Program-made: the position numbers and the translations under genes
Shown here: piece by piece, positions 51,336 to 60,460 of the stretch
Layout of the letters: each line of letters begins with the position of its first letter
Position numbering within the stretch: position 1 is the stretch's first letter
Assembly (NCBI RefSeq): GCF_041200175.1
Contig: NZ_CP165727.1
Span: forward strand, 8,364,001-8,428,000
Origin: Streptomyces sp. R33
GTDB lineage: Bacteria > Actinomycetota > Actinomycetes > Streptomycetales > Streptomycetaceae
Direction: 5' to 3'
DNA length: 64,000 nt
The notes under the pieces: generated by a model
The model's database searches: none
Told to the model about the DNA's origin: nothing
The model's input: only the letters and a program-made list of their open reading frames with translations

Positions 51336-53197
51336 CCCGTGTCTCCCTTCGCCTTCTCCTCGTCGACGATCTCTGCGTCGACGACTTCCTCGTCCTCTCC
51401 TGACGGCTCGCCGCCGGATGCCGCTCCGCCGCCGCCCGCAGCCCCTTGGACGTCGGCGTAGAGAGCGGTGCCGATCTTCTGGGCGGCCGCGCTCGCGCGC
51501 TGCGTCGCGTTGCGGATGGCCGTGGTGTCTCCGCCCTCGAGCGTTTCCTTCAGCTCGGCCACGGCGGTCTCGGTCTCGGTCTTGACCTCGGCCGGGACCT
51601 TGCCGTCGTTCTCGCGCAGCAGCTTCTCGGTCTGGTAGACGAGCTGTTCGGCGCTGTTGCGGGTCTCGGCAGCCTCCTTGCGGCGGCGGTCTTCCTCGGC
51701 GTGCTGTTCGGCTTCTCGGACCATGCGATCGATGTCCTGGCGGGGCAGGGAGGAGCCGCCGGTGACGGTCATCTTCTGCTCCTTGCCCGTGCCGAGGTCC
51801 TTGGCCGTGACGTGCATGATGCCGTTCGCGTCGATGTCGAAGGAGACCTCGATCTGCGGGACGCTGCGCGGGGCCGGCGGCAGGCCGGTCAGCTCGAACA
51901 TGCCGAGCTTCTTGTTGTACGCCGCGATCTCGCGCTCACCCTGGTAGACCTGGATCTGCACGGACGGCTGGTTGTCCTCGGCCGTCGTAAAGATCTCGGA
52001 CCGCTTGGTCGGGATCGTGGTGTTGCGCTCGATCAGCTTGGTCATGATGCCGCCCTTGGTCTCGATGCCGAGGGACAGCGGGGTCACGTCGAGGAGCAGG
52101 ACGTCCTTGACCTCACCCTTGAGGACACCGGCCTGGAGGGTGGCGCCGATGGCGACGACCTCGTCCGGGTTGACGCCCTTGTGCGGATCCTTGCCGGTCA
52201 GTTCCCTGACCAGCTCCGTCACCGCGGGCATGCGCGTCGAGCCGCCGACGAGGATGACATGGTCGATGTCCGAGACCTTGATCTTCGCGTCCTTGACCGC
52301 GTTGTGGAACGGCGCCTTGCAGCGCTCCAGCAGGTCGGCGGTCAGCTGCTGGAACTGCGAGCGCGTGAGCTTCTCGTCCAGGTGAAGCGGGCCCTCGGCG
52401 GAAGCCGTGATGTAGGGCAGGTTGATCGTCGTCTCGGTAGCGGCGGACAGCTCGATCTTCGCCTTCTCCGCCGCCTCGCGCAGACGCTGGAGCGCCATCT
52501 TGTCCTTCGACAGGTCGACGCCGTAGGCGTTGTGGAACTGCTTCACCAGGTGATCGACGATCTTCTGGTCCCAGTCGTCGCCGCCGAGGTGGGTGTCGCC
52601 GTTGGTTGACTTGACCTCCACCAGTCCCTCGCCGATCTCCAGAAGCGACACGTCGAAGGTGCCGCCGCCCAAGTCGAAGACAAGGATCGTCTGGTCGTTC
52701 TCCTTGTCCAGTCCGTAGGCCAGCGCCGCGGACGTCGGCTCGTTGATGATCCGCAGCACCTTCAGCCCCGCGATCTCACCGGCCTCCTTCGTCGCGGTGC
52801 GCTGCGAGTCGTTGAAGTACGCCGGAACGGTGATCACGGCGTCCGTGACGTCCTCACCGAGGTACGCCTCCGCGTCTCGCTTCAGCTTCTGCAGCACCCG
52901 CGCCGAAATCTCCTGCGCCGTGTACCGCTTGCCGTCGATGTCGCCGCTGGCGGGGAACCGCCAGTCGCTCTCGCCGATGTGGCGCTTGACCGACCGGGCG
53001 GTGCGGTCGACGTTCGTCACCGCCTGCCGCTTGGCGATCTCCCCGACCAGGACCTCCCCGCCCTTGCCGAAGGCCACCACGGAAGGGGTGGTCCTGTTTC
53101 CTTCGGTATTGGTGATGACCGTGGGCTCGCCGCCCTCCAGGACCGCGACGACGGAGTTGGTCGTGCCCAGGTCGATCCCGACTGCGCGTGCCATCAT
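51332..53197 (-). CDS. dnaK: Hsp70 chaperone DnaK (accessory copy)
   Basis: This 621-aa chaperone has the ATPase start AVGIDLGTTNSVVAVLEGGE, the phosphate loop NEPTSAALAYGL, IFDLGGGTFDVS-like VFDLGGGTFDVSLLEIGEG, and the LLLDVTPLSLGIETKGG linker region. The substrate domain ends in a Gly-rich, acidic tail (EDEEVVDAEIVDEE). It is full length. An upstream STAS gene and an Hsp20 gene point the same way, giving a stress unit hsp20-STAS-dnaK-grpE. Since GrpE follows directly and there is no HspR gene, this is likely not the main dnaK operon; I infer an additional copy in this genome. Confidence 0.96.
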   Translation of the reverse strand: MMARAVGIDLGTTNSVVAVLEGGEPTVITNTEGNRTTPSVVAFGKGGEVLVGEIAKRQAVTNVDRTARSVKRHIGESDWRFPASGDIDGKRYTAQEISARVLQKLKRDAEAYLGEDVTDAVITVPAYFNDSQRTATKEAGEIAGLKVLRIINEPTSAALAYGLDKENDQTILVFDLGGGTFDVSLLEIGEGLVEVKSTNGDTHLGGDDWDQKIVDHLVKQFHNAYGVDLSKDKMALQRLREAAEKAKIELSAATETTINLPYITASAEGPLHLDEKLTRSQFQQLTADLLERCKAPFHNAVKDAKIKVSDIDHVILVGGSTRMPAVTELVRELTGKDPHKGVNPDEVVAIGATLQAGVLKGEVKDVLLLDVTPLSLGIETKGGIMTKLIERNTTIPTKRSEIFTTAEDNQPSVQIQVYQGEREIAAYNKKLGMFELTGLPPAPRSVPQIEVSFDIDANGIMHVTAKDLGTGKEQKMTVTGGSSLPRQDIDRMVREAEQHAEEDRRRKEAAETRNSAEQLVYQTEKLLRENDGKVPAEVKTETETAVAELKETLEGGDTTAIRNATQRASAAAQKIGTALYADVQGAAGGGGAASGGEPSGEDEEVVDAEIVDEEKAKGDTG

Positions 53198-53226
53198 CCG
53201 TTCCTCTCAAATCAACGAGCTCAGAA

Positions 53227-53583
53227 TCAATGAATCTTTCGGCTGTTCACTTCGCGGGGCGGGCCGAGCAGGGCCGCCGCTGTACCGGTCTGGTGCAGGA
53301 GGCGTTGTACCAGGGGCGACGTGACGCTCACCAGGCGCAGAACGGTGCCCTGGTCTGCCGCCCGGCGGCGGGCGTCCAGCAGGACGCCGAGGCCGTAGCA
53401 GTCGCAGAATTCGACTCCACTGAAGTCGACCTCCACTACACGGCAACCGTCGGAGAACGCCTCCTCCAGGGTCACCCGAAGCTGCGGCGCGCTCAGGATG
53501 TCAATCTCGCCCGAGACGGCGACCTTGAGGTGTCCGTCGGCGCGCGCTGCGATCGCGGCTGCGGGAGGCGGTCCTTGGGGCAT
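53227..53583 (-). CDS. STAS-domain anti-sigma factor antagonist, unusual phosphosite
   Basis: The 118-aa protein is one STAS domain, with LKVAVSGEIDILSAPQLRVT and VVEVDFSGVEFCDCYGLGVL. Partner-switching antagonists carry a Ser at the position after the conserved Asp (DSSG); here the site is Asp61-Cys62-Tyr63-Gly64, so the usual phosphoacceptor Ser/Thr is missing. It may be a non-phosphorylatable, always active antagonist, or a protein with another role. It is 29 bases upstream of dnaK. A possible partner kinase is at 57,962-58,570 and a SpoIIE remnant at 54,385-54,720. Confidence 0.86.
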   Translation of the reverse strand: MPQGPPPAAAIAARADGHLKVAVSGEIDILSAPQLRVTLEEAFSDGCRVVEVDFSGVEFCDCYGLGVLLDARRRAADQGTVLRLVSVTSPLVQRLLHQTGTAAALLGPPREVNSRKIH

Positions 53584-53692
53584 GACCGCAACCTCGCTTT
53601 CGTCCCTGGCTGACTCGGTAGCCGCGGACGGAGTACGGAGGGTACTCCGGGGGGTGGTCGGCGCGCCCTCCGCATTTCCTGCCGCGCGCCCG

Positions 53693-54124
53693 TCAGGCGT
53701 TGATCTCCTTGCGCGAGCCGTCTGCGGCCCTGACCTGGATCTTCCGAGGCTTCTCCTCCTCGGCGACGGGGATGCTCAGCCGCAGTACGCCGGCCTCGTA
53801 GGAGGCCTCGATGTGGTCGGCGTCCAGCGTCTCGCCGAGGAACAGCTGGCGGGTGAAGGTCCCGGAGGGGCGCTCCGCGATCAGCACGTCGCTGTTCTCT
53901 GCGGAGGCGGTGGTTCGCCGCTCCGCCTTGATGGTGAGGACGTTCTGTTCGACATCCAGGTCGATGGACTCGGGGTCGACACCGGGCAGGTCGAGCTCGA
54001 CGACGAAGGCATCACCCTCGCGGAAGGCGTCCATGGACATGGCCGCTGGCCGGGCCGCGGTGCCCAGAACCTGCTGTGTCAGCCGGTCCAGTTCCCGGAA
54101 AGGATCGGTCCGCATGAGCATCAT
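53693..54124 (-). CDS. Hsp20-family small heat-shock protein
   Basis: The 143-aa chaperone has a central alpha-crystallin domain (about 33-125) with EGDAFVVELDLPGVDPESID, ERRTTASAENSDVLIAERPS, LDADHIEASYEAGVLRLSIP and the C-terminal IxI-like RKIQV. It holds unfolding proteins for DnaK. A perfect-spacing promoter lies upstream (TTGTCA-17-TATATA), and an ACTCAAG half repeat of the HspR/HAIR type occurs next to it (about 54,206-54,212). Confidence 0.94.
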   Translation of the reverse strand: MMLMRTDPFRELDRLTQQVLGTAARPAAMSMDAFREGDAFVVELDLPGVDPESIDLDVEQNVLTIKAERRTTASAENSDVLIAERPSGTFTRQLFLGETLDADHIEASYEAGVLRLSIPVAEEEKPRKIQVRAADGSRKEINA

Positions 54125-54172
54125 CGTTCACTCCTCTCCGCACTCGTCACAGATGCACATGGCGATACCACC

Positions 54173-54201
54173 TATATAGCGCGCAGTAAGAAAATTGACA
54201 A
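54173..54201 (-). promoter_or_regulatory. Sigma-70-like promoter of the hsp20 unit
   Basis: Read on the minus strand, TTGTCA (54201-54196) is separated by exactly 17 bases from TATATA (54178-54173), about 50 bases before the hsp20 start. A CTTGAGT sequence just upstream of it is half of a HAIR element, so HspR-like control is possible. Confidence 0.7.
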
Positions 54202-54384
54202 GACTCGACTCAAGGGCAGGGAGGTGCGATCACGTCGAACCATCGCGGACCCGCCTCTGCTCGGGCGCCCACGTCAGAGCAGCTCGGCGCCCACGCCAGA
54301 GCAGGTCGACGTACCCGATTCGGTGGGTCCGCCATTGTTCGTGGAAGTCCGCGCGCCAAAGGGCCGGCCCCTGCCCGTCGCTAT

Positions 54385-54720
54385 CGCTTGCGAAGGGGTA
54401 CGGCCGACGGCTCGCCGGGCACCGTCCAGGACGCCACGTGGGAGGCCGTGAGCGCGCGGGTCCGGGCTGCCAGGAGTGCCAGGTCGTCGCCTGGGACGTC
54501 CGGCAGTAGCGACTTGACGACTGCCCGGGGCACAGGGAAGGCGGCGGCCTCGAAGGCCACGCCTCCCACGCCCAGCGGTGGGCCCGTATCCACAGCAACG
54601 AAGTCGGCCGTGCCGTGCGGCAACACGATGACCGGCGGCGGGTGGCCGGCGCTGGACCACCTGGCGGGCGGCTCGAGTGGATGCCAGTCTCCGGCGCAAT
54701 GCTCGTACCGTTGCACGGCT
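54385..54720 (-). pseudogene. SpoIIE-type PP2C phosphatase remnant
   Basis: The minus strand encodes WSSAGHPPPVIVLPHGTADF, VAVDTGPPLGVGGVAFEAAA and then VPGDDLALLAARTRALTASH, the closing segments of PP2C/SpoIIE phosphatases that dephosphorylate STAS proteins. The stretch between (the LYTDGL acid motif) is deleted, and all N-terminal parts are absent. It once fit with the STAS and kinase genes nearby as a partner-switching phosphatase. Confidence 0.72.
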
Positions 54721-54852
54721 GTGGCCCCTGGCTGACAACCCGCTGCGCTGGTCGCCCGCCGGGGGGAAGGTAGAGGTAGGGGAGCGAAACGGGGATCCCT
54801 GGCACGGCGGGGATACGGACGTGGGACGCAGGACACCACGCCAGGAGGAGTC

Positions 54853-56280
54853 GTGGAGTGGTTCGCGGACGGTGATTACTGGCTGAGCAGACTCGTGTTC
54901 CAGCGAGGTCTGGCCGTGCTCTATTTCATCGCCTTCCTGAGCACCGCCAATCAATTCCGGGCGCTCATCGGTGAGCGCGGTTTGCTGCCGGTCCCTCGTT
55001 TCGTCGCGTCCGTTCCCTTCCGGAGGTCGCCCAGCATCTTCCAGCTCCACTACTCCGACCGCTTCTTCGCGCTCACCGCCTGGACGGGCACGGTGCTCTC
55101 CGTGGCCCTCGCCGTGGGCGCGGCCGACCGGGTACCGCTGTGGGCGTCGATGCTGATGTGGGCAGTGCCGTGGGTTCTCTACCTCTCCGTCGTCAACGTC
55201 GGTCAGACGTGGTTCGGCTTCATGTGGGAGTCGCTGCTGCTCGAAGCGGGCTTCCTGGCGATCTTCCTCGGGAACGAGGATGTACCGCCCCCGGTCCTGG
55301 TGCTGTTCCTCCTGCGCTGGCTCCTGTTCCGACTGGAGTTCGGCGCCGGACTGATCAAGCTGCGTCACGACCCGTGCTGGCGCGACCTGACCTGCCTGTA
55401 CTACCACCACGAGACCCAGCCGATGCCCGGCCCCTTGACCTGGTACTTCCACCGCCTGCCGCGGCCGCTGCACCGGGTCGAGGTCGCGGCCAGCCACGTG
55501 GCGCAGCTCGTCGCTCCGGTGATGCTGTTCGCGCCACAGCCGATCGCGAGCGTGGTCGCCGGCTTCATCGTCGTCACACAGCTCTGGCTCGTGGCGTCGG
55601 GAAACTTCGCGTGGCTCAACTGGCTGACCATCCTGCTCGCCGTGACCGCGATCGACGGCGTACGGGCCGCAGACGTGCTGGGCCTGCCCCAACCGCCCTC
55701 CTTTGCCGCCCCGCCGACCTGGTACGAGATCACGGTGCTCGCCGTCGCCGGGCTCATGGTGCTGCTCAGCTACTGGCCGGTGCGCAACCTGCTCTCCCGC
55801 CACCAGGTGATGAACTACTCCTTCAACCCCTTCCACCTGATGAACACCTACGGAGCCTTCGGCACCATCGGGCGCACGCGCTACGAGGTGGTGCTCGAAG
55901 GCACCGACGAACCGGAGATCACCGACGACACGGTGTGGCGGGCATACGGATTCAAGGGCAAACCCGGTGACGTACGCCGAATGCCCCCACAGGTGGCCCC
56001 CTACCACCTGCGGCTCGACTGGATGATGTGGTTCGCGGCCATCTCACCCGCTTACGCCGGGCCCTGGTTCACGGCCTTCCTCGTCAAGCTGCTCGACAAC
56101 GACCCCACCGTCCTCAAGCTGCTGCGCCACAATCCCTTCCCGTCCTCCCCGCCCACATTCCTGCGCGCCCGTCTCTACCGCTACCGCTTCACCGACCGCC
56201 ACGAACTGCGGCAGACCCACGCCTGGTGGCACCGCACCTTGGTGGGGGAATACGTCCCTCCCGTCGCCAAGGCGGACTGA
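54853..56280 (+). CDS. Lipase-maturation-factor-family integral membrane protein
   Basis: The 475-aa protein has a GTG start behind AGGAGGAG and about ten hydrophobic segments. Motifs of the LMF family include FGAGLIKLRHDPCWRDLTCL, YYHHETQPMPGPLTWYFHRL and LMNTYGAFGTIGRTRYEVVL. In animals LMF1 helps lipase folding in the ER; in actinomycetes the role is unknown, perhaps maturation of secreted lipases or proteins. No lipase gene is adjacent. It overlaps the upstream SpoIIE remnant only at the intergenic level. Confidence 0.9.
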   Translation: MEWFADGDYWLSRLVFQRGLAVLYFIAFLSTANQFRALIGERGLLPVPRFVASVPFRRSPSIFQLHYSDRFFALTAWTGTVLSVALAVGAADRVPLWASMLMWAVPWVLYLSVVNVGQTWFGFMWESLLLEAGFLAIFLGNEDVPPPVLVLFLLRWLLFRLEFGAGLIKLRHDPCWRDLTCLYYHHETQPMPGPLTWYFHRLPRPLHRVEVAASHVAQLVAPVMLFAPQPIASVVAGFIVVTQLWLVASGNFAWLNWLTILLAVTAIDGVRAADVLGLPQPPSFAAPPTWYEITVLAVAGLMVLLSYWPVRNLLSRHQVMNYSFNPFHLMNTYGAFGTIGRTRYEVVLEGTDEPEITDDTVWRAYGFKGKPGDVRRMPPQVAPYHLRLDWMMWFAAISPAYAGPWFTAFLVKLLDNDPTVLKLLRHNPFPSSPPTFLRARLYRYRFTDRHELRQTHAWWHRTLVGEYVPPVAKAD

Positions 56281-56658
56281 AGCCTCCTCCCGCCCCTGGC
56301 TGCCGGACGGGCGCGTCGCCATCAACGGCTCCACGGGACAGGGCGAGCCGAAAGCCGCAAGCCCCGGGCGGGAAAAGAGGAGGGAGCGAGGGGTTTGCGC
56401 GGCCGCTGTCCGGTGAGCGAGCCGTCAGCTTTCCGACGGTACTGTGCCGTGATGTGATGAGCGGTGGGTCTCTTGCGATGGGTATTGCGAGCTGATGCAC
56501 CCGCCGTGTCTGGCGCGGCCGGCCGACGCCATGGGACTGGACGAACCCTGCGCACCGAGCCTGACCGTGCGCCGCGGGTGACTCCCGGGGTCCGTGCGGC
56601 GGCGCGCTACGGCCGCATCCGCCGAGGGGCTCGCCGCGCAGCCCCTATCGTGGAATGC
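56281..56658. other. Gap between LMF and phosphodiesterase genes
   Basis: No gene is recognisable. A 12-codon open frame at 56457-56495 (MSGGSLAMGIAS) has no good ribosome site and is probably chance. Confidence 0.5.
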
Positions 56659-57159
56659 ATGCGGCTCCTGCTGACCTCGGACACCCACCTCCCCACCCGC
56701 GCCAGGTCACTCCCGGAAGCCCTACTGGCGGCCGTCGACGAGGCCGACACCGTCATCCACGCCGGGGACTGGGTCGACGAGGCCACGCTCGACCTGTTGG
56801 AGTCCAGGTCTCGCCGGCTGATCGGCGTGTACGGCAACAATGACGGCCCGGGACTGTGTCGCAGACTCCCCGAGGTCGCCTACGCCGAGCTGGAAGGAGT
56901 GCGCTTCGGGGTCGTGCACGAAACGGGAGCGTCCGCCGGACGGGAGCGGCGCTGCGCCGCACGGTTCCCAGGGGTGGACGTCCTGGTGTTCGGCCACAGC
57001 CACATCCCATGGGACACCACTGCGGAGAGACTGCGCCTGCTCAACCCGGGCTCGCCCACGGACCGCAGGCGCCAGCCCTTCTGCTCGTTCATGACGCTGA
57101 CCGTTGCGGACGGGAGGGTGTACGACGTGACGCTCCACCCCCTGCCCCCGCGGCACTGA
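56659..57159 (+). CDS. YfcE/MJ0936-type metallophosphodiesterase
   Basis: This 166-aa calcineurin-like phosphoesterase has all metal-binding motifs: LLLTSDTHLP, IHAGDWVD, GVYGNNDGP, FGHSHIPWD and the closing RRRQPFCSF region. Relatives hydrolyse phosphodiesters such as 2',3'-cyclic nucleotides. It seems monocistronic. The start ATG 56659 was chosen over ATG 56655 in another frame. Confidence 0.9.
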   Translation: MRLLLTSDTHLPTRARSLPEALLAAVDEADTVIHAGDWVDEATLDLLESRSRRLIGVYGNNDGPGLCRRLPEVAYAELEGVRFGVVHETGASAGRERRCAARFPGVDVLVFGHSHIPWDTTAERLRLLNPGSPTDRRRQPFCSFMTLTVADGRVYDVTLHPLPPRH

Positions 57160-57961
57160 CCTCGCCCACAGGGAGGGCGTCGTACGCCGGCGGCAGCGGG
57201 CCGGTGGCCGGCTGCACCACGAACCGGGCTCCCCGCCCGCAGCGCTCCGCGAGGACGTGCCGACGAGGGAGCGGCCGAAGAGGATGTCGCCGCCGGTGTA
57301 AGGAGCCACCACGCCGCACGGTCTACAAGGGGCGGGGCCCGTTGCTTCGCCACCTGCGTTTGGGGGAGTCCCAGTCCGACCGGGACGGGGAGCCGGACGA
57401 TGGCGGGCCGGTCGCCGCCCGGTCTTGGTACTCGGCCCTGCCGCGGGGAGGGGGCAGAGCCGAGTACGGGTCACGCCAGGTGGGCGCAGGCGACGGTGAG
57501 GCTGCTTGTCGCGGTGGCGCGGGAGGCTTCACGGACGCTGGCGGACCACCACACGGTTCCGTCTACGACCTCGGGGCGCGAGCTCATCACCGACGCCGTG
57601 TGGAAGCCGTGCCGCCTCCCCCGGGGAGTCCCCCCGCTGGGGCAGCCCAGTGTCCGGGCCGTACCCTAGGCCAGCTCGGCCGGCGGAAGTTCAAGGAGCT
57701 CGTAGCCGGCGGGCGGGATCGCACAGACCGCCGTTGCTTCACGGCCAACCGTGGTCGCAGTGCGAGATTGGGCGCTCGCCCACCAGACCGATGCTCCGCC
57801 CTGGTCGGCCGGGCGATGCACTGCGGAGCGCCGGGGTGATGCCGGCGGCCACTGCTCCCCCCAGGGCTACCTCGCCGACACCGTGCTCCCCGTACGGGCG
57901 GGCGCCATCGGATCCTTCGCGGAGGTGGACCTCGAGGGTGGGGCCCTACCGCCCTACCGCC
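57160..57961. other. Long stretch without a convincing gene
   Basis: Codon bias does not favour any frame. Short reverse-strand stretches with normal-looking endings, such as AIPPAGYELLELPPAELA before a stop at about 57,667 and DGTVWWSASVREASRATATS near 57,520, may be 3' remnants of small regulatory genes. I cannot name them. Confidence 0.4.
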
Positions 57962-58570
57962 CTACCGCACGGCCACCGTGGCGGCTCGGCTTTGGTGGGG
58001 GAGGGGCAGTTCGAACCATGTCGTCTTGCCGGTGAGGGTGCGGTGGCTACCCCAGTTGTGGGCGAGGGCGTCGACGAGTTCGATGCCGCGTCCGTTTTCG
58101 GCGTCGGCGGGGGCGGTCCGGCGGGTCGGGCCGTTCGGGTCGGCGTCCTCCACTTCGCACCGCAGGAGGCCGCCGTGCACGTGCACGCGGACGCCGATGG
58201 GACCGCGGGTGTGTCGCAGCGCATTGGTGATGAGCTCGCTGGCCACGAGCTGAGTCGTGTCGACCAGCTCCTCGAGGCCCCACGCGGTCAGCTGGGCTGT
58301 CAGGCGGCGCCGCGTACAGCCGACCGATTCCGGGGCGCGCACAACGGGCCAGGACGTGTTCCGGGTGACGGCGCGGTCGAGCCTCGCGCTGGGCGGGTTC
58401 AGGACACGCCCCCACATGGCCATCTGCCGCGCGGCCCATGCCGGGCGGGTGAGGTTCTGGTACGGCGCGCCGTGAACCGCGTGCGAGCGCAGGCATCCGC
58501 GCCTCGGAGTCCGGGTCTTCTGAGGTCCGCTGCGCCGTGCCTCTGCGTGGTCGGGCTGCCGGCCGGCCAT
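57962..58570 (-). CDS. RsbW-like ATP-binding serine kinase/anti-sigma factor
   Basis: The C-terminal two thirds of this 202-aa protein is a HATPase_c domain, with the N-box TQLVASELITNALRHTRGPI and the later GRGIELVDALAHNWGSHRTL. It belongs to the large Streptomyces family that phosphorylates STAS antagonists or binds sigma factors. The first 60 residues are unusual and the real start might be an internal ATG. A STAS protein without phosphosite lies 4.4 kb away, and a broken SpoIIE phosphatase between them suggests a degraded partner-switching system. Confidence 0.82.
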   Translation of the reverse strand: MAGRQPDHAEARRSGPQKTRTPRRGCLRSHAVHGAPYQNLTRPAWAARQMAMWGRVLNPPSARLDRAVTRNTSWPVVRAPESVGCTRRRLTAQLTAWGLEELVDTTQLVASELITNALRHTRGPIGVRVHVHGGLLRCEVEDADPNGPTRRTAPADAENGRGIELVDALAHNWGSHRTLTGKTTWFELPLPHQSRAATVAVR

Positions 58571-58636
58571 GCGTGATCATTCCTTCCGGGTTGGGTCAGC
58601 TGGTGGCGCGCCGTGTGGCGACTCCCAGCCGATACG

Positions 58637-58680
58637 TGTAGCACTTGCTACATTCAAATATACATGTAGCGCCCATTACA
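58637..58680. promoter_or_regulatory. Tandem operators of the adjacent TetR regulator
   Basis: TGTAGCACTTGCTACA at 58637-58652 is an inverted repeat TGTAGC-N4-GCTACA. A second copy, TGTAGCGCCCATTACA at 58665-58680, matches it at 11 of 16 positions, 28 bases (almost three turns) on. Both lie before the TetR gene, in an AT-rich promoter region. Confidence 0.82.
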
Positions 58681-58721
58681 GTAAATACCTCGCATATCGG
58701 GCATCGGGGTTGCGGAGTGAC

Positions 58722-59324
58722 ATGGCGCGTACGGCTGACCAGGCGAAACGAGACCACCTGCTGAGGCAGGTCCGCGCCTACGTGGTCGAAAACGGACTGG
58801 CGGACCTCTCCCTGCGCCCGCTTGCCAAGGCGCTCGGGACCAGCGACCGCATGCTCTTGTACTACTTCGGCAGCAAGGAGCAGCTGGTGGCCCAGGCACT
58901 GGACCGTGACGAGGGGCGCCCGCTGCTGGTCCTGCGCCGGGCCCTCGACGTCGCGGGCGCACCGACGGACCCGGCAGGCATGCGGGCGATGCTGGAGGAA
59001 GTCTGGCGCCAGTTCACCACGCCGCCCGAACGGCGGGACATCCTGCCGGTCACCTTCGAGGTCATGACCGCGAGCGTGCTCAACCCCGACCGGTACGGCC
59101 CGGTGATGCGCAGCCTCCTCACCGAATGGAGACACGTTCTGGTCTGCGCGTTCACGGGCCTGGGCATGCCTGATGACAGGGCAGATGCCGAGGCCGCGCT
59201 CCTGGTCGACTCCCTACTGGGGCTGCTGCATGCACCCCTTGCCGACGGCGACTGGGACCGCGCCACAACAACTTTCGAAACCCTCCTCGACCGCCTCGAA
59301 CCCGGCTGGCACCCCCTCGACTAA
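58722..59324 (+). CDS. TetR-family transcriptional regulator
   Basis: The 200-aa protein has a TetR helix-turn-helix, with LSLRPLAKALGTSDRMLLYY followed by FGSKEQLVAQAL, and a helical ligand-binding domain without recognisable family marks. ATG 58722 has GGAG four bases upstream. Tandem inverted repeats in its own promoter region suggest autoregulation. The divergent gene at 57,962-58,570 might be a second target. Effector unknown. Confidence 0.92.
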   Translation: MARTADQAKRDHLLRQVRAYVVENGLADLSLRPLAKALGTSDRMLLYYFGSKEQLVAQALDRDEGRPLLVLRRALDVAGAPTDPAGMRAMLEEVWRQFTTPPERRDILPVTFEVMTASVLNPDRYGPVMRSLLTEWRHVLVCAFTGLGMPDDRADAEAALLVDSLLGLLHAPLADGDWDRATTTFETLLDRLEPGWHPLD

Positions 59325-59784
59325 CGGGCTGTGCGCGGTGGTCCGGAACGGGGCGGGCGGGCTGGCTGTCAGGGGGGTGACGACGGGGAAGACCCGCTCC
59401 CGGCTGGTGGTCAGGAAGAGCGGGCGGCGCAGCAGGCTGGGATCGCCCTCATGATCGGCCGAGGACAGATCTTCCTGGGTGAGAGCGCTCAGGAGCTGCG
59501 GCCCGGTGAAAAGCAGAGTGAGTCCGGCCGGGGTGCGTGGCTCGGTGTCGAGGGGCTGGGAGCGATGGGTGAGCGCGCCACATGGCGTTCACACCCTGCT
59601 CACCCGGCCATTCCAGGATGAGGAGTGTCACGTCCTCGATGCCACCATCCTGATCGATCTTTGGCCGGCGGCCCTGGATTCCTGTCGATGAGCACCGCAG
59701 CCTCCGGGGTGGGTGCCCCGTCTGGGGTGCGGGGGCCCGGCGAATCTGCGGCTGCGCGGGCCCTGGCCCGGTAGACCGTCGTAC
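59325..59784. other. Gap between TetR and transposase remnant
   Basis: No gene is secure. A reverse-strand frame without start codon, with TPAGLTLLFTGPQLLSALTQ and SLLRRPLFLTTSRERVFPVV at about 59,360-59,530, looks protein-like and might be a remnant. I do not recognise it. Confidence 0.4.
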
Positions 59785-60240
59785 GTGACGCGCGCTCAAC
59801 TGACTGACGAGGTGTGGGAGTTCATTGAGCCGCACCTGCCGATCGGCGAGTACGGCCCGTATTACCCCAAGACCCTGCGGCAGCAGTTCGAGGGCATGAT
59901 CTGGCGGTTCCGGACCGGCGTGCAGCGGCGGGAGATGTCGAGCGAGTTCGGTGCCTGGTCAACCGTCTCCAATCGCTCCCGCCAGTGGCGTGACGCCGAA
60001 GAGTTCCAAGCCCTGTTGGAGGACCTGATCGCGGAGGCGGCGAAGCGGCGCGAGGTGGACCTGTACCGGGTCGGCATCGACTCCACCACCACACGCGCCC
60101 ACCACGACGCCGCCGGGATGCACCTGGGCAAGGAGGTCCTCACCGCCCTGGAGAAGACCGCCGCCGAAGAGGAGAAGGCCCGCCAGAGGGGGCAGGCCCG
60201 AAGAGCAAAGCAGACACGAGGCCGAAGCGGCCCCCGAGCG
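59785..60240 (+). pseudogene. Truncated IS5-family-like transposase
   Basis: From GTG 59785 the frame begins VTRAQLTDEVWEFIEPHLPI, then QQFEGMIWRFRTGVQRREMS, SEFGAWSTVSNRSRQWRDAE and YRVGIDSTTTRAHHDAAGMH. This is the N-terminal domain and first catalytic Asp of IS5-type transposases. The second half with the remaining DDE residues is missing, and the frame runs into unrelated low-complexity sequence at about 60,240. No terminal repeats were found. It is the only insertion-sequence trace in the window. Confidence 0.82.
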
Positions 60241-60460
60241 GGAGGAACGACGACGGGTCCGCCGCCGGCGGAAGCTCCGCCTGAACACTGCCGGCTGCAA
60301 TTGGACCGCAGCCACACCCTCGATGGCTTCATAGCCGGCACCGGCCACTCATCGCTGGTCGGCCGGCCAGACCAGCGTCGGCCACTGCTGACGGTCCCAC
60401 CGGCTCGGCTCCCGGCCCTGGTCCCCAGCTGGCGCCGGGGGCCGGGGCCGGGGCGTGCCG

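Noticed and set aside
57400..57669. A forward frame of 89 codons in the gap after the phosphodiesterase
   Set aside because: The RELITDAV segment faintly recalls an HATPase N-box, but the surrounding motifs are missing and the alternative strand also looks protein-like.
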